From: Carnegiea gigantea
Taxonomy: Eukaryota; Streptophyta; Magnoliopsida; Caryophyllales; Cactaceae
Assembly: GCA_029747015.1 (NCBI GenBank)
Contig: JAKOGI010001197.1
Coordinates: 168,501 to 232,500, forward strand
Length of the DNA: 64,000 nucleotides
Direction of reading: 5' to 3'
Shown here in pieces: positions 42,652-54,540 of the stretch (the first letter of the stretch is position 1; every line of letters begins with the position of its first letter). Position numbers and translations under genes: made by a program. The notes under the pieces were generated by a model that saw only the letters and a program-made list of their open reading frames with translations, ran no database searches and was not told the DNA's origin.

Positions 42652-44094
42652 TGATAATTCACATAATATATATATTTTTCTCCTTTATTTCACCTACTTT
42701 TATGTCTTTAAAATATATTTTTATGGGTAAATAATGCATATTTTATGAAATTTTCATGTGGAAATAAATATAGAAGAGTTTGGGATGAAGTTGATTAATT
42801 CTACTTGAAACTCCTACAAGTGCAATGCCTAGAGTCCAAACTTAAGCCCAAAGGAAAAGAAAGAGAGAAAAAAAAAAAAAAAGAAGAAGATCTCCCATTT
42901 TCCCACATGGCTAATTCTTAACCTAGTCAAATGCCATTAATCAAAATTAATATTATACTTATAACTAGCCATGACCATGCATCTAACATCCCAAATTAAT
43001 TGGAATTGATTTTCATTAATTTTGGAGGTATCCTAAGGGGTTGGATTTTCACAATAAAAAGGGTTCAAGGTTGAGGGAAAAAAGACACTCATATCCATCC
43101 ATACACACTCACACTCATATATTCATCCATTCTCTCTCTCATTCCCCCATCTTCTATCTTCTATTTTTTTTAGAGAGTTGAGAGAGTCTTTGTAAGACAA
43201 TATCATTTGGGTTGAGGGGTTAAGAAGGAAATAAGCTTTGTTGGCTATTTTTCTCTTCTCTTCTCATCTCATTTATGAGTCAAATTTGAGAGTTTACACT
43301 AAGTTTCATAATTTTGTGTAATTGAGTATAAGGTTTGGATATAGGAAGTGAAATATACCAATTCCAATGGTGTTTTCCCTAACTATGGCGGGCTAAATTA
43401 CTCATTTCTAGGACTAGGATGGATCCCTAATAATAATATTCTTTTCCTAATTTCTTATGGGATTATTTTTGTCTCTTTTGCATAATCTTGAGTTTATATT
43501 TGATCATCATCGACTTACGTATCTTAATACTAATGTTTATCATGTTGATGACACTAGTTTGATTTACTATCTCAAATGAATATTAGACCTTGTAGGCTAA
43601 TATGATGATTATGTAATTTGGGCTTAAAATTATAATGGTTTAAATTGAATAATTTATACTAGAAACTAGATGAATTATGTCTAAAAAGAATAGTTCATGC
43701 TAAACCACTAGATAAATCATCTCACTTTATAATTATAATCATCTCTTTAACTTATAGTCTAATGCTTATACCTTGGGTTGAACAAGAAACAAATTGAATC
43801 CCCATTTGAATTAGTAAAGCAATATTGGCATCAAAGGTGAAATCCAAAGTCCTAGAACTTTCTCCTATTTGATTTCTCTCTAGTTTGCTACTCATTTGCT
43901 CTTCATTTTGTTCGTTAATTCATTTTGCTAATCCAACTCTGAAAATTAAATTATTCTTTATAATCGGAAAGGCTAAGTCTAAAATCACTGTTGTTCCTCG
44001 TGGGATCGACACCCTAATACTCGCTAATCTATAATTATTCTTGTGCACTTGCAAGTAAAAAGAGTTTTAAAATTAGAACATAAAATCCACATCA
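42652..44094 (+). repeat. Athila 3' LTR
   Basis: Starts TGATAATTCACA and ends CCACATCA, matching the 5' LTR. Followed by the GTAGG duplication (44095-44099). Confidence 0.95.
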
Positions 44095-44099
44095 GTAGG

Positions 44100-44520
44100 C
44101 GGCGGTGAGCACACATTCTCCCCAAAACTCAATACGAAGATTGGTTTGAAACCGTAGCGCTCATGCCACATTCAGAATATAACGATGTTTTCTCTCAACT
44201 CTTTCATTCTGCTGAGGAGTATCGACACAACTTCTTTGGTGGACAATTCCATTTTCATTATAGAAATTTTGCATAGATCCCGAGGTGAACTCTTGACCGT
44301 TGTCACTTCTAATAATTTTAACCTTGAAATCAAACTGGGTATGAACCATATGAGAAAAATTTTGGATAAGTTGAGATGCTTCACTTTTGTCATTCATTAA
44401 GTATACCCAAACTCCTCTACTAGCATCATCAATAATAGTCAAAAAATACTGGGCACCACATAAAGCCTTAACACGGTATGCTCCCCAAATGTCAATATAA
44501 ATCAATTCAAACTTATTCAT
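44100..44520 (-). CDS. copia B integrase core (right of Athila)
   Basis: The frame 44161-44520 has ELIYIDIWGAYRVKALCGAQ (Asp 1), FLTIIDDASRGVWVYLM, KIIRSDNGQEFTSG (Asp 2), and ERVERKHRYILNVA (Glu). A frameshift at 44161 leads into FGECVLTAAY, which ends exactly at the Athila target site. All three catalytic residues are present. Confidence 0.92.
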
Positions 44521-44900
44521 TGCGATATTTTCACTAATCGGAAAAGATGACCGTGTTTTTCTTGCACGTAGTCACACATCACATAAATCCTCTTTATGAC
44601 TACTAAAGGTGTTACTAATACTAGGAGATAGCTTAGATAATGCCTGTCTAGAAGGATGCCCCAAACGTTGATGCCACAGTTCATACGAAGAGACCTTGTT
44701 GACTTAAATTGCTGCCGCTGGCTTGTCCTTGAAATAATAAACCCCTCTTTTCGGCTCATCCACTCCAATCGGGCTTCTCGAAGTAAGGTCCTGTATCACA
44801 CAACATTTATTAGTGAATGTGACAGTACATGACAAATCTTTAATCAAATGCCCAATACGTATAAGATTGCAGTTTAGTTGAGGCACATAAAGTACATCCT
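44521..44900 (-). pseudogene. copia B GAG-pre-integrase domain
   Basis: Shifted frames give LNCNLIRIGHLIKDLSC near 44860, CVIQDLTSRSPIGVDEPKRG near 44790 and WHQRLGHPSRQALSKLSPS near 44650, the HHCC-type pre-integrase pattern. Confidence 0.83.
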
Positions 44901-45252
44901 TTAGAGTATATTGGAATTCAAAGAAGCAAACCCTCTTTTGGTTGCCAAAGTATAAGCTCCATTGGGTAGTTCAACTTCAATGCATAATACGTCATGCACT
45001 TCTTGAAGCATGTTTATGTTTGCAGTTATGTGGCATGAAGCGCCACTGTCGAGGAGCCATAACTTCTTACCTGACAATCTTTCATGAACCGATTTCGAGG
45101 GTTCGATCAAGCTCAGAATTTTTTGCACTTGTTTGGGTGTGAAACCCGTGTTGTTGCTCCAGGTCCGAGGACTATGGCTGCCTTCCTCGATTCCTCCGGC
45201 TCATGGTTGATCACGTTGGCGACCTCCTTCGACGCACCATGCCCTCGGCCTG
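44901..45252 (-). pseudogene. copia B protease
   Basis: The frame 44901-45128 has KLWLLDSGASCHITANINML, with the intact DSGA active site, then LPNGAYTLATKRG. The upstream part to 45252 is linker in another phase. Confidence 0.88.
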
Positions 45253-46163
45253 CTACTGCGCACCCCCACCTCTGTCATCTCGCCCTCTGCCGTGGCCACC
45301 ACAGCCTCCTCGAGAACTCCACCCGGGTGGGTAGCCAATTAATTCGAAGCACCTAGCTTCGTCATGCCCATACTTACCACAATGCCGGCATGTAGGTTTG
45401 TCTCCGTTTCGGTGACTCGGTCTGTCATGGGTCACGGCGAAGACTCCGGCAGCTTCTCGGACGGTGGCTCCATCACGCATGAAGACCTTGTGTGCTTCTT
45501 CTTCTTGCACCGTATTGAAGACCTTGTCGATAGTGAGCAAGGTGTCGAGGGCCAAGATCTGACTACGAATGGTGGAAAACGCCTCATCATCCAACCCCAT
45601 CAGAAATTGCTGAACTTTGTCATGTTCCGCCATTTGGAGGATCTTTTCGGCCGTCCGCACCAGCATTCGAGTACATGAACATAATTGCCAAGTTCGTTCC
45701 AGAGGCTCATAAGCTTGGATAAAAACTCAACTACTTTTATATTGCCTTGTTTGCATGATGCAATTTCAGCTTTTAGTTTATGTATTCTTGGTATATTAGG
45801 AACTGAGTACCGTTTCCTAATATTCTCCCACATTGCGTGGGCTAAATTGGCATAAGCTACGCTGGTGTGGAGTTTAGGTTCAATTACGTTCATTATCCAA
45901 GAAGTTATCATAGAATTGACCATCTCCCAAGCGTTAGCCATGGCCAAACTTTCATCCCCTCCAGTCACGTCTGGCTTGGTTATCGTTCCATTAATGAAAC
46001 CAAGCTTGTTTTTAGCTCTCAAAGCTGTTTTTACAGCTTGCCCCCAAAGATCATAGTTTTTTCCATCGAACCTGATCGCCGTGATAAGAGCTCCAGGAGA
46101 ATCTAATGGAGATAAGTAGTAGGGTGAATGAGGTGTGATGATAAAGGTCTCATCTTTCCCCAT
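45253..46163 (-). CDS. copia B gag
   Basis: Starts with ATG at 46163 (MGKDETFIITPHSPYYL), 85 bases after the primer site. Frame 45600-46163 has the capsid-like domain: NYDLWGQAVKTALRAKNKLG, FINGTITKP, ANAWEMVNSMITSWIMN, WENIRKRYSVPNIPRI, KLKAEIASCKQG. A frameshift near 45660 moves to frame 45253-45666 with MGLDDEAFSTIRSQILALD and an intact CCHC knuckle CRHCGKYGHDEARC, then a Gly/Arg-rich tail. Confidence 0.92.
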
Positions 46164-46248
46164 GTCATGACTGCTAGGGCTTTCGGTTCTTTGGAGTTGT
46201 GTGGTTGTTTGTGTTTTCTTTTTTTTTTTTTTAAGGTTAGACCGAAGC

Positions 46249-46260
46249 GCTCTGATACCA
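46249..46260 (-). other. copia B tRNA-Met primer-binding site
   Basis: The minus strand reads TGGTATCAGAGC, directly next to the LTR end at 46261. Confidence 0.95.
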
Positions 46261-46472
46261 TGAAGAAATTGAGGGTGAGAAGGTTGAAGAGAGAAGCAAA
46301 GAGATTTGATGTGAAAGCTTTTCTATATCATTCATGGTAGGCTTAGCATGCTTATATACATATAACACATACATCCTCCCTCTTGACTACTTCTAACCCT
46401 AGCTTGCTAACCAAGTAATACAAGAAGTTTACATAGTATAGAACACATATATATTACAAATAGTCTTCAACA
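46261..46472 (-). repeat. copia B 5' LTR
   Basis: 212 bp, about 94% identical to the 3' LTR by direct comparison (12 differences including one indel). Followed by the GAACA target duplication at 46473-46477. Confidence 0.95.
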
Positions 46473-46714
46473 GAACATGGTACGTGAGGATGACAACACT
46501 CAGTTATGTGTTGGGATGTTAAGGCTCTCATTTGGGTCCTATAGTTGGCAAATTTTATACCTTTTTCATTAAGTCATAAGGCATCCTAACCATCTTAATT
46601 TCCCAAATAAAACCCTATTTAGCTATGCATTCCACATTTCAAGTTTTCGCGATGAATTCCTCCCATCCATACTCCCCCACTGCTTCCAAGCCATAAAAAA
46701 TAAATCCTAAGGAG

Positions 46715-47375
46715 TAACAAGAGATTTATCTCTAAAAACATAGGACGAGTGGATCCTTTCCAAACACAAAGGCTAATGGACATTTAACCAAGGCATAGAC
46801 GTCCATCTTCTCAATAACCACATGAACTTTGCACCTCATTAAGAAATTAGAGTTTCTTATCATCGAATGGAAAGTGGACAACAGTTCACCTAACGCAACA
46901 TCACCAGGGAAAAGCCCTAATTTGGTAAGGAACACTCAATGCCTAGAAAAGTTTTCACCCCTTCTCCATGTTATTGGCAACACACTTTGGATCCTTCTCT
47001 CGTCTTTCTATTTCATAATGAAATAATATGTGGACTTCTCCCAATAAAACTAGGATAATGCCTAACTTCCCAAATGTAACAATCACAAAATTAGTAGGCC
47101 TTAAGGGGATGGAAAACATGTAGCCCTTCTTTATGAGGTAAATGCCACAATTACCGTGCTAATAACTGGTAAGATGAAACCTTCTAGATCTCGGAAGCCC
47201 CAACCTCACTTCATCTCATCTTTCTAAAGGAGATATATGTACTAATTGGCTTTTCTTTGACTCAAGTAAACAATGACCCAACAAAATTTGTTGATCAAAC
47301 ATTGAATGATGTGATCACCAAGCTAACTAATAGTACATGTTGTGAAATTCTAAGAATACTATCATATATTCCACT
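46715..47375. repeat. dispersed repeat of unknown type, copy 1 (partner at 63.4 kb)
   Basis: Aligns with 63375-64000 in the same orientation; shared words include CATCTTCTCAATAACC, GAACTTTGCACCTCA, ATATGTGGACTTCTCC and GACCCAACAAAATTTGTTGATC. A minus-strand frame (46732-46935) reads NFLMRCKVHVVIEKMD and CPLAFVFGKDPL; the partner gives NFLVRCKVRGVIEKMD and CSLAFVFGKGPL, so the block may derive from coding sequence. Family not recognised. The 240 bases before it (46478-46714) show nothing. Confidence 0.75.
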
Positions 47376-48390
47376 CAATATATATAGGTAAATGGTATTT
47401 TTAACCTTCAACTTTTGAAATTACTATTTAACTTCCCTTACATTAAATATTATCTTCAAGTGGCCTCATTTTTCAATCAAAAATATGTGGGTAAGGTAGT
47501 TGAAAAATAATAATTTTCGTATACATACAAACAATAGTCAAGGTGAGGGACTTAAATAATTTTAAAAAATAGGAGTCAATAATAACATTCACTTGTACAT
47601 CAAGGTGGATTTATGGTAATATTTGGAAAGTGATAAGCTAGAAAGGAATACTATTTATAAATAAAAACAAACCACATACATTCACCTAGTACTCGGGCTT
47701 TGAGGATAATTTCTCCTTCAATTTATTGATGACTCTTTAAGAATCCTATTTGATACATTTACTTTACCAACTTCTAAGCCCATAGCCTAACTGCAGTCTA
47801 AAATTCACCGTAAAAAATACGCTCTAATTTTTATGAATCACCACCTCAATCTATCAGTGGCAGAGTTAGGGTCTAGATTTTTGGGTGTTGAACTGTACTA
47901 TGCATTACAACTAATATTTGTCCAATTTGAACTCTAATTTTTTAATACATTTTCTTCCGTAATTTTTTTATGATATAACATAACCATAATGTTGCACTAA
48001 ACCTACAAGAGATTCCAAATTTACCAAGTTCTATATTCAAGCTCCCAAGTTCGATTTTATTAAAGACTTTATCAAAATTAACTCTCATTTGATTATTTCT
48101 AAAATGGTATTCACATAATTGTTAGACACAAATTTAACTAGAATTGCTAAATTCGATATAATAGTTTGCAAAGAATAATTATAAATTGACATAATTGTTA
48201 AGACACAAATTTGACTAGAATCACTAAAATAGATACAATAGTTTGTAAAAAATAATTATAAATTAAAAAAGAAATATTTTTGCCCTTGATTTTGCCTCCG
48301 GAGATAAAGCTTTTTATACTATTCTCTTTCTAAGTTAATGTCAATACAATAGTAAAAATATTATGAATCTTAATTTTAAAAAAGTCATGA
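47376..48390. other. AT-rich spacer
   Basis: No coding frame. Two short diverged copies around CACAAATTTRACTAGAATYRCTAAA lie near 48127 and 48203, about 76 bases apart, each followed by AATAATTATAAATT. Confidence 0.55.
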
Positions 48391-48645
48391 TTTTAAAAAA
48401 GTCACACAATTATCGTTACCAATGCTCGAACATACGACCAACCCAACCTGAACAAAATCCAAGCACTTCACACCAAGTAAGCACTACATGGTTGTTGTCA
48501 TTTCACCAAATTAGAAGCTATGCAGCTGACATTATATATCTTAATTAATTAAAAAAAACCACACAAATGTTGCTACCAAGATTTAAACATGAGAACTTTT
48601 CACCAAATAGGCAAGCCTCACACCAATTAGGCAACGCACACTTCC
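48390..48645 (-). repeat. pair of diverged tRNA-related (SINE-like) relics
   Basis: Two related segments, 48390-48485 and 48545-48640, share AAAAAARYCACACAA at the left and CACACCAANTARGCA at the right. On the minus strand they contain tRNA-like words such as CTAATTGGTGTGAGGC and GTTTAAATCTTGG, consistent with A- and B-box remnants of a SINE duplicated locally. Confidence 0.4.
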
Positions 48646-49118
48646 TACCATACAAACAAACTAAATAATATATATATAGACGTTTTCTTTCTTCATATAA
48701 ATTCCAACATTTGAAATTTTTTTCCCAAAAAGTTAGGGTGTCAATTGATACCTCTTACATCCACATAGCTCCGCCCCTATAGTCTGTTGTATTTATGTTT
48801 AGAGATAGTTCACATACTCCTATCAAGATTTATGTCTTTTAACATTTATAATCTTGCACATTTTAAATTTGAATCTAGCATGTGCAACTGAAGGGAATAT
48901 AATAAACTCAAAAAAATTAACACTCGTTCCTTTTAGCCCAAAAAAAGCTTTTAATATTACCACAAAAAAACTAATAATGAAATTAAGATTTTACAAAATC
49001 AATGCTGCCGGCAAGAGTTGAACCTGGAACCTACCATTGATGTGCAATTCTTTTGCAGGTATCATTAATTGATTAACATCTCTCTTACTAGTTTCTTTCT
49101 TTTAAGATTTGCATTTAA
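48646..49118 (-). other. spacer with one B-box-like SINE relic
   Basis: At 49015-49024 the minus strand reads GGTTCAACTC within CCAGGTTCAACTCTTGCCGG, like the B box of the SINE-related repeat at 30.79 kb. The rest shows nothing. Confidence 0.4.
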
Positions 49119-49128
49119 TATATGTATA

Positions 49129-49165
<37 letters not shown>
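49119..49165. repeat. (TG)n-(TA)n microsatellite
   Basis: ATATATG, TG units to about 49150, then TA units to 49165. Confidence 0.95.
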
Positions 49166-49479
49166 CACCATGCGCCTGGGTCCATTCGACCTGTCCCTCC
49201 CCAAGAATCCCCCCATTTTTCTTTTTTTATTTTCCCAACAAAACCCCAATTTTCACCACATTCCCATTGCATCGAACTGTTTTATAAGCATTGTTTAAGA
49301 GATTAATCAATTGGTCTATCTGACCTTATTCAAGAAAACAAATCAATCTTTTTGGTAATGCTAGTCACAATTGCAATAAAGAAGTAGGATGTACAAAGGG
49401 AGAACATGCAAATGAGTAGATAATATAATTACACAATTTTTCTTTTGGTGAAATATTGTTTAAATCACCCCGTCCTAGG

Positions 49480-50715
49480 TGACCTATGCCCACAAGTGCA
49501 CAGGTGTTGTAGTTTAGAAAAGATATCGTTTCCACTGAGACTAATTGTAGTGTATTGAGTTTTGTCCTATAAAAGTGCTAAGCAAACAAATTTCAATTGA
49601 GAGTTTGAATGATGCTATAATCTAATTGGAAAGTTCAATCAATTTAAAACATCTAGGGAATTGCTTCACCTGGTAAAGATGTGGATTAATGGAATACAAC
49701 ATGCAATTGATCTATAATGGGAGATTGAAAAGAATGCGATTGAATTTAAAATTCAATCTTTTCTTTCGAAATAAATTGAATTGACTTAACTAACCAATTG
49801 CCATTCTTTCAAATGTCCTTGTTTAGTCTAAGTTATGAATTTTTGATGGCTAAAGGTCCTCTTAACAAGTGAATCTTTCTTAAGTATTGCTAAGTTAAGT
49901 CTTATCTTGTCGATCAAATAGCAAGTTTTACCTTTCAGTCCTTCACTTAACTATTTAGAATTAGCAAATGAATTTGGCCAAAATTCATCCTCAACAATTT
50001 CACACACAAGATAGAATTCAATCAATTCCAATCAAGAACGAGCACAACTAAATAAAAATGAGATATTCCAACATTAATACTTGGCTAACAATCTCTAGAT
50101 TGAGAAAACTACTCACATATAATTAAAATAACAACTAAACAAAGTTTGACAGAAGAAAATTTAGCACAATGGGAGATCCTTCAGGGTTTCCCACCTTTGC
50201 AAGGGCTTGAAACAGAAGTACTTCTTCAACACTTAAAACTAACTAGAAATCTAAAACTAAACTTAAGAAAATGGAAAAGAATGGAAAAACTAGAGAGTAA
50301 AAGTTCTCTTTTTCTACCTCTCCCTTAATCTGCAGTGAAACAACCCTATTTAAAGAAGAACTCCATCAACCTCAGCCACACAATGAAGGAAAACGAAGAG
50401 ATTTACAGTTATGGTCTCACCACGAACCATGGCCTTCACCGTGAACCGTCCATGGTGACCTCCATCTTGACATTCTAGTGCTCTTTCTTCCTTCCACGGG
50501 CATAGTGACTTAAGGGTGTCCGTCGGAGGGTCAAGTTACCCTCATTTATGGTCAAATTTGGGGTAAAATTGTCCAAAAATCTGCAAAATCCAGAAAAGAA
50601 CTATACTCAAGCATAAAATAGAAAAACGAGAGCATAGTATATCATAAAACACACACTTCTCCCTAAAAATGGCACAAAATGCTCTCAAAATAGGGTATAG
50701 TTCAAGGACTCATCA
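49480..50715 (-). repeat. solo LTR (1,236 bp) with CTAGG target duplication
   Basis: Plus-strand TGACCTATGCCC...GGACTCATCA; on the minus strand it starts TGATGAGTCC and ends GGGCATAGGTCA. A perfect CTAGG duplication flanks it (49475-49479, 50716-50720). On the minus strand it has a TATA-like TTTAAATAGGG (near 50350) and, near its end, GTGCACTTGTGGGC, a feature also seen near the 3' end of Athila-type LTRs (GCACTTGCAAG). No internal domains adjoin it. The minus orientation is inferred from these features. Confidence 0.87.
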
Positions 50716-50720
50716 CTAGG

Positions 50721-51140
50721 CCACCAAAAACAAAGCAAAAAAATCAAGGATAATTTCTAATTTCTTGTTGATGTGCAGTGGTAACTCTTTCAATTTTGAC
50801 ATTACAAACCACTCCTTCATAGACTAGTTATGGTATGAAGATCACCATCATAGATACTCGTCCCTAATCACTACACCCAATCTATAATATGAAATGCATT
50901 CATATTTAGAGGTATTATCATATATCCATCTTTTAGGGTTTTCACCATTTAACAGTTCCAACTCTCGGTTGAATTCCTTTTTTTTAGGGACCAAACTATA
51001 ATTTGAAATTTGAATCCATAATATTCTTTTGGATAGTAAACATGACATATAATCAACCTAAGGAAACTCACTCCTCTGTTGTCCGATCAAATTGATGAAG
51101 TAATTGCATATGAAAGAATTCTCTAGGTCTCTTGTACAAG
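50721..51140. other. spacer, nothing recognised
   Basis: No coding frame or repeat structure is recognised before the GTAAG-rich arm. Confidence 0.55.
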
Positions 51141-51873
51141 CTGTAAGAACTGTAAAGGTATTGTAAAAAGATGTAAGAAGTTGTGAAGAGTTCTAAGAAA
51201 CTTAAAGATAAACGTAAGTAATTGTTGAATTATTAAAAAGTTGTATAAATATAATTTTTATATATGTATGAATAATTGTTACCTTTAATGTGTGATTTGC
51301 GAAATAAATTATTTCATGAAAGTATATTACGACCCTATTCTTTTCTGCGATTGGGAAGATTTAGTTTATAGTTTACAGCTCCTTACATCTCCTTGCATCT
51401 GCTTACATTTCCTTACATATTCTTATATCTCCTTATATAATTTTATTACATTCAACTTATGATCAATTTTATTGTCATATTTATATAGAAATATATATAT
51501 ATTTTTTATATACTACCAATATAAAAAATCTTGGTTGCTATTATCGTACAATTGAACATTAGATTAAATTTAATTTCAACATATTTAATTCAAATAGGAT
51601 ATCATTTTTAGGGTTCTATTCAATTTTGTTGAGAAAATTTGTTTTTTTTTTAATTTGCTTATAGGAAGGTGAAACTAATATTAATACCAAAAAATACCTC
51701 CAGTGCGGAACATATTTGGTTTTACATATTTGTTGGCTTGAATTTATCTTATTGATATTTAATTGACTTATTTAAATATTTATTTTTATTAATTATGTTA
51801 TTTCAATATTATTATTTATTATCCAAAACGATAATTGTTGGAAAATAAAATTTTTTTCTGTAATATTTAAATA
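51141..51873. repeat. left part of an old element with inverted GTAAG-rich arms
   Basis: 51141-51230 is an array of GTAAGAAG-type words (GCTGTAAGAACTGTAAAGG...). It is followed by GTTGAATTATTAAAAAGTTG and about 90 more bases that are inverted at 59568-59665. At 51385-51455 is a second array in the opposite orientation (CTCCTTACATCTCC...). The segment 51528-51865 (GGTTGCTATTATCGTACAAT; TTTAATTGACTTATTTAAA) is inverted at 59890-60370. The two inverted pairs are not in mirror order, so the structure is more than one simple palindrome. It ends at copia C's target duplication. Confidence 0.75.
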
Positions 51874-52169
51874 TGAGGGATAAATTAGGACTAACCTGGT
51901 TGCAGAATTCTCTGTCGGAAATAGCCCATGTCAGTACGGATGTTAGGCGGCTACTAGAGTCGCCTTAGGGTTTCATGTCCTAAACCCAAGAACACACTGG
52001 ATGGGAGGGCAGCCATGAGAGGGGAATAGGAGAGTACGATAGATCTCGATGTCAATGTATGTATTTTGGTAACCCCCATAAGCCTCCTTATATAGGTTGG
52101 GGGGCAGTCAGAGTTGTTGCCCTAGGCAGCATTAGTGGCGTCGGGCTAATCTATTAGGCCCCGCTAACA
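51874..52169 (-). repeat. copia C 3' LTR
   Basis: Plus strand TGAGGGATAAATTAGG...GCTAACA. The minus strand has a TATA box TATATAAGG at 52087-52095. The polypurine tract CGAGTGGGAGC (minus strand, 52170-52180) adjoins it. Confidence 0.94.
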
Positions 52170-53157
52170 GCTCCCACTCGACCACGAAGGCCGCAAAACA
52201 CATGCTCTCTATGTATCACAACTCTTCACGCTTCATACCAAGAATAGGACATACAACCAAAAAACAGCAAATAGCATTATATTAAGTTACCATCCAACTA
52301 ATTTAACACTTTCACGTAATAAGATATCCCAAACCATCTCAAGACATCACCAGTGGCATTTCTAATCCCTTATGCTGTGATATATCATATGATTATATAC
52401 TCAATATAATCGCCCGAGCTGATATAGTGATGATGGATAGATTTTTTCTTAAACAATCATGATATTGCATCTTAGCTTAATTGTTTTCCCAATATGTTCT
52501 CGTTGAACTGTATACATCGTGGCCCTTGAGAAATATATTAAAGTAGCAACACCAAGCTTCAACTCATACTATAGCTTTAAGTCAAAGGGTCATCATCCTA
52601 GGTCACACAGTGACAAGAGATAGGAAGGTCAATCATCACTCCGTGTATGGTCGTCTTTTAAGCACACACAATATGAGATGTGTGTCATGACATAGCTCCC
52701 ACTTGGCACGTCACTCTATATGCCATGCGAATCGTCATGTCTAGATTTTTATCCAAAAATCTAACCTGAGCCACTAGATTAACATGGTAAATGTTAATCT
52801 TAATACTCAAGATTCGGCTTTTAAGGATTCAATATGAAATCATATCTCACATTCGACTCCCTCACATCTCATCTTAGACTTACTGAGGTGACTATACCTT
52901 ATCTTATTAATACACTTCTAGTATAAGTAATTAATATTGCAGACCTAGTGCCAATATGATTCAGTTTCATTCTGCCCGCTACTCAAGTGTTAGGGCGATT
53001 GCTAGTGTGACTAGGCCAATTAGAAGCCTATGACATTTCAACATGTCTAATAAATAAATTATAAAGCATTTAGAGAAAGAACCTTTAATCTTTATTTCAT
53101 AAATGCTCATTACAAGAAGAACGTATATGTCACACATAACAAGATTTCATCCAAAAA
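52170..53157 (-). other. copia C 3' non-coding region
   Basis: About 1 kb between the RNase H end and the 3' LTR with no coding frame on either strand. AT-rich, no internal repeats recognised. Confidence 0.65.
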
Positions 53158-53640
53158 CTAAACTCTACAAAGCCCTAGACTCAACGCATGTGCTTTGAAA
53201 GCATCACTAGTAATTGGCTTAGTTAACAGATCAACAATCATCTTGTTAGTGGATATATACTTGATAGTAACTTCCTTTGTCTTTATGGCATTTCGCATGA
53301 AGTGATAATGCCTCTTGATGTGCTTGGTCTTCCGATGGAACTTTGGATCTTTAGCGAACTGGATGGCAGGTGTGTTGTCGCATAACATCTCAACAGGATC
53401 ATCAACTCTAGGAGTGAGGTTAAGATCCTGGAGGAAACTCATAAGCCACATTGCCTCCTACATGGCTAGGCTACATGCGACATATTCTGCCTCCATAGTC
53501 GACAGAGCTATACAGTCCTGCTTCTTACTGCACCATGATATGACTCCCCTACCTAGGGTGAAGACATACCCTGAGGTTGACCTGGACTCATCCGGGTCAC
53601 CACCCTAATCAGTATCTGAGTATTCTCTTAACTTAAGGTC
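53158..53640 (-). pseudogene. copia C RNase H
   Basis: The frame 53158-53451 has MLCDNTPAIQFAKDPKFHRK, TKHIKRHYHFMRNAI and LTKPITSDAF, the C-terminal RNase H blocks. The preceding part (53452-53640), in broken phase, has [14 protein letters not shown] and [15 protein letters not shown] residues with the catalytic Glu. It ends ALSLGLCRV. Confidence 0.88.
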
Positions 53641-53646
53641 CCCACC

Positions 53647-54540
53647 TTAATAGCAAAGGACCAAGTCAGTTGTACCACGAACGTAGCATATGATTCTCTT
53701 AACCGCTTGCCAATGCGTAAGTCCTGACTTGCTCTGGTAACGACTTACCAAACCAACTACAAAGCAAATCTCAGGTCGTGTACATAACATGGCATACATT
53801 AAGATTCCTATGGCACTAGCGTGAGGGACATTATTCATTGCCTCCTTTTTATTATCTGTTTTTGGGCATTAGTCAAGGCTCAAGGTTAAACCCCTCTCAA
53901 ATGGAGTGTCTGCGGGTTTGGAATAATGCATTTGAAATCGCTCTAAGACTTTCTTGATATATACTTCCTGTCTCATACCTAAGAGTTTCTTAGGATGATT
54001 TCTGATTATTTCCACAACTAGGACATGCCTAACTTCACCCATATCCTTTATCTTAAAGACAGAGGATAGCCACTTCTTAATGGCTTCGATCATCTCCAAT
54101 TGTTCCCAGCTAATAGTATGTCATCAACATGCAGAGTAAGAAACATAATCCCCCTTGTTGATCTTTTGACATACACACAATAGTCTTCTAAAACCATAGA
54201 TAAGCTAAACGAAGTTATAATTTCATGGAATCTTAAGTACCAAGATCTGGAAGATTGCTTAAGACCATATATGAGCCGTGTAAGATGACATACCTTGTCC
54301 TCTTGTCCCTTTGATGCAAAACCAATGGCTTGATCCATACAGATCTCTTCCTGAAAGCTACCATTAAGGAAAGCAATCTTTACGTCTATTTAGAACAAAT
54401 CTAAGTCCAAAAAGGCAACCAAGGCTAGGAGTAGGCAAATGGAGGAAAATCTCACCATAGGAGAGAATGTCTCTTGATAGTCTACACCCTTAATTTAGGT
54501 AAAGCCTTTCGCCAGTAGGCAAGCCTTGAACTTATCGATC
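53647..54540 (-). pseudogene. copia C reverse transcriptase
   Basis: Three frames: 54090-54338 with LTRLIYGLKQSSRSWYLRFH and LTLHVDDILLAGN (YVDD reads HVDD), 53869-54099 with SSVFKIKDMGEVRHVLVVEI, and 53647-53838 with AIGILMYAMLCTRPEICFVV and VKRIICYVRGTTD. Sequence to 54540 holds the VDIKIAFLNG-like start of the domain in broken phase. Confidence 0.9.

Larger units (their letters stand above)
33985..44094 (+). mobile_element. Athila-type Ty3/gypsy retrotransposon, complete structure
   Basis: 10,110 bp with two long LTRs (1,440 and 1,443 bp), TG...CA ends, a tRNA-Asp primer site, a polypurine tract, and gag, protease, RT, RNase H and integrase in gypsy order on the plus strand. A perfect GTAGG duplication surrounds it. 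RT and gag sequences are of the Athila lineage. The space after integrase, where Athila elements may carry an env-like frame, has no coding frame. The LTRs are close to identical by eye; stops break the polyprotein into about eight pieces. Confidence 0.96.
31289..46472 (-). mobile_element. Ty1/copia retrotransposon B, complete, split by Athila
   Basis: Both LTRs (31289-31501, 46261-46472), a tRNA-Met primer site, a polypurine tract and all copia domains are present on the minus strand, flanked by a perfect GAACA duplication (31284-31288, 46473-46477). A 10,110-bp Athila-type element plus its 5-bp duplication interrupts the integrase at 33980-44099; without it copia B is about 5.07 kb, a normal size. 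The LTRs differ at about 12 of 213 positions. Stops and frameshifts make it inactive. Confidence 0.96.
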
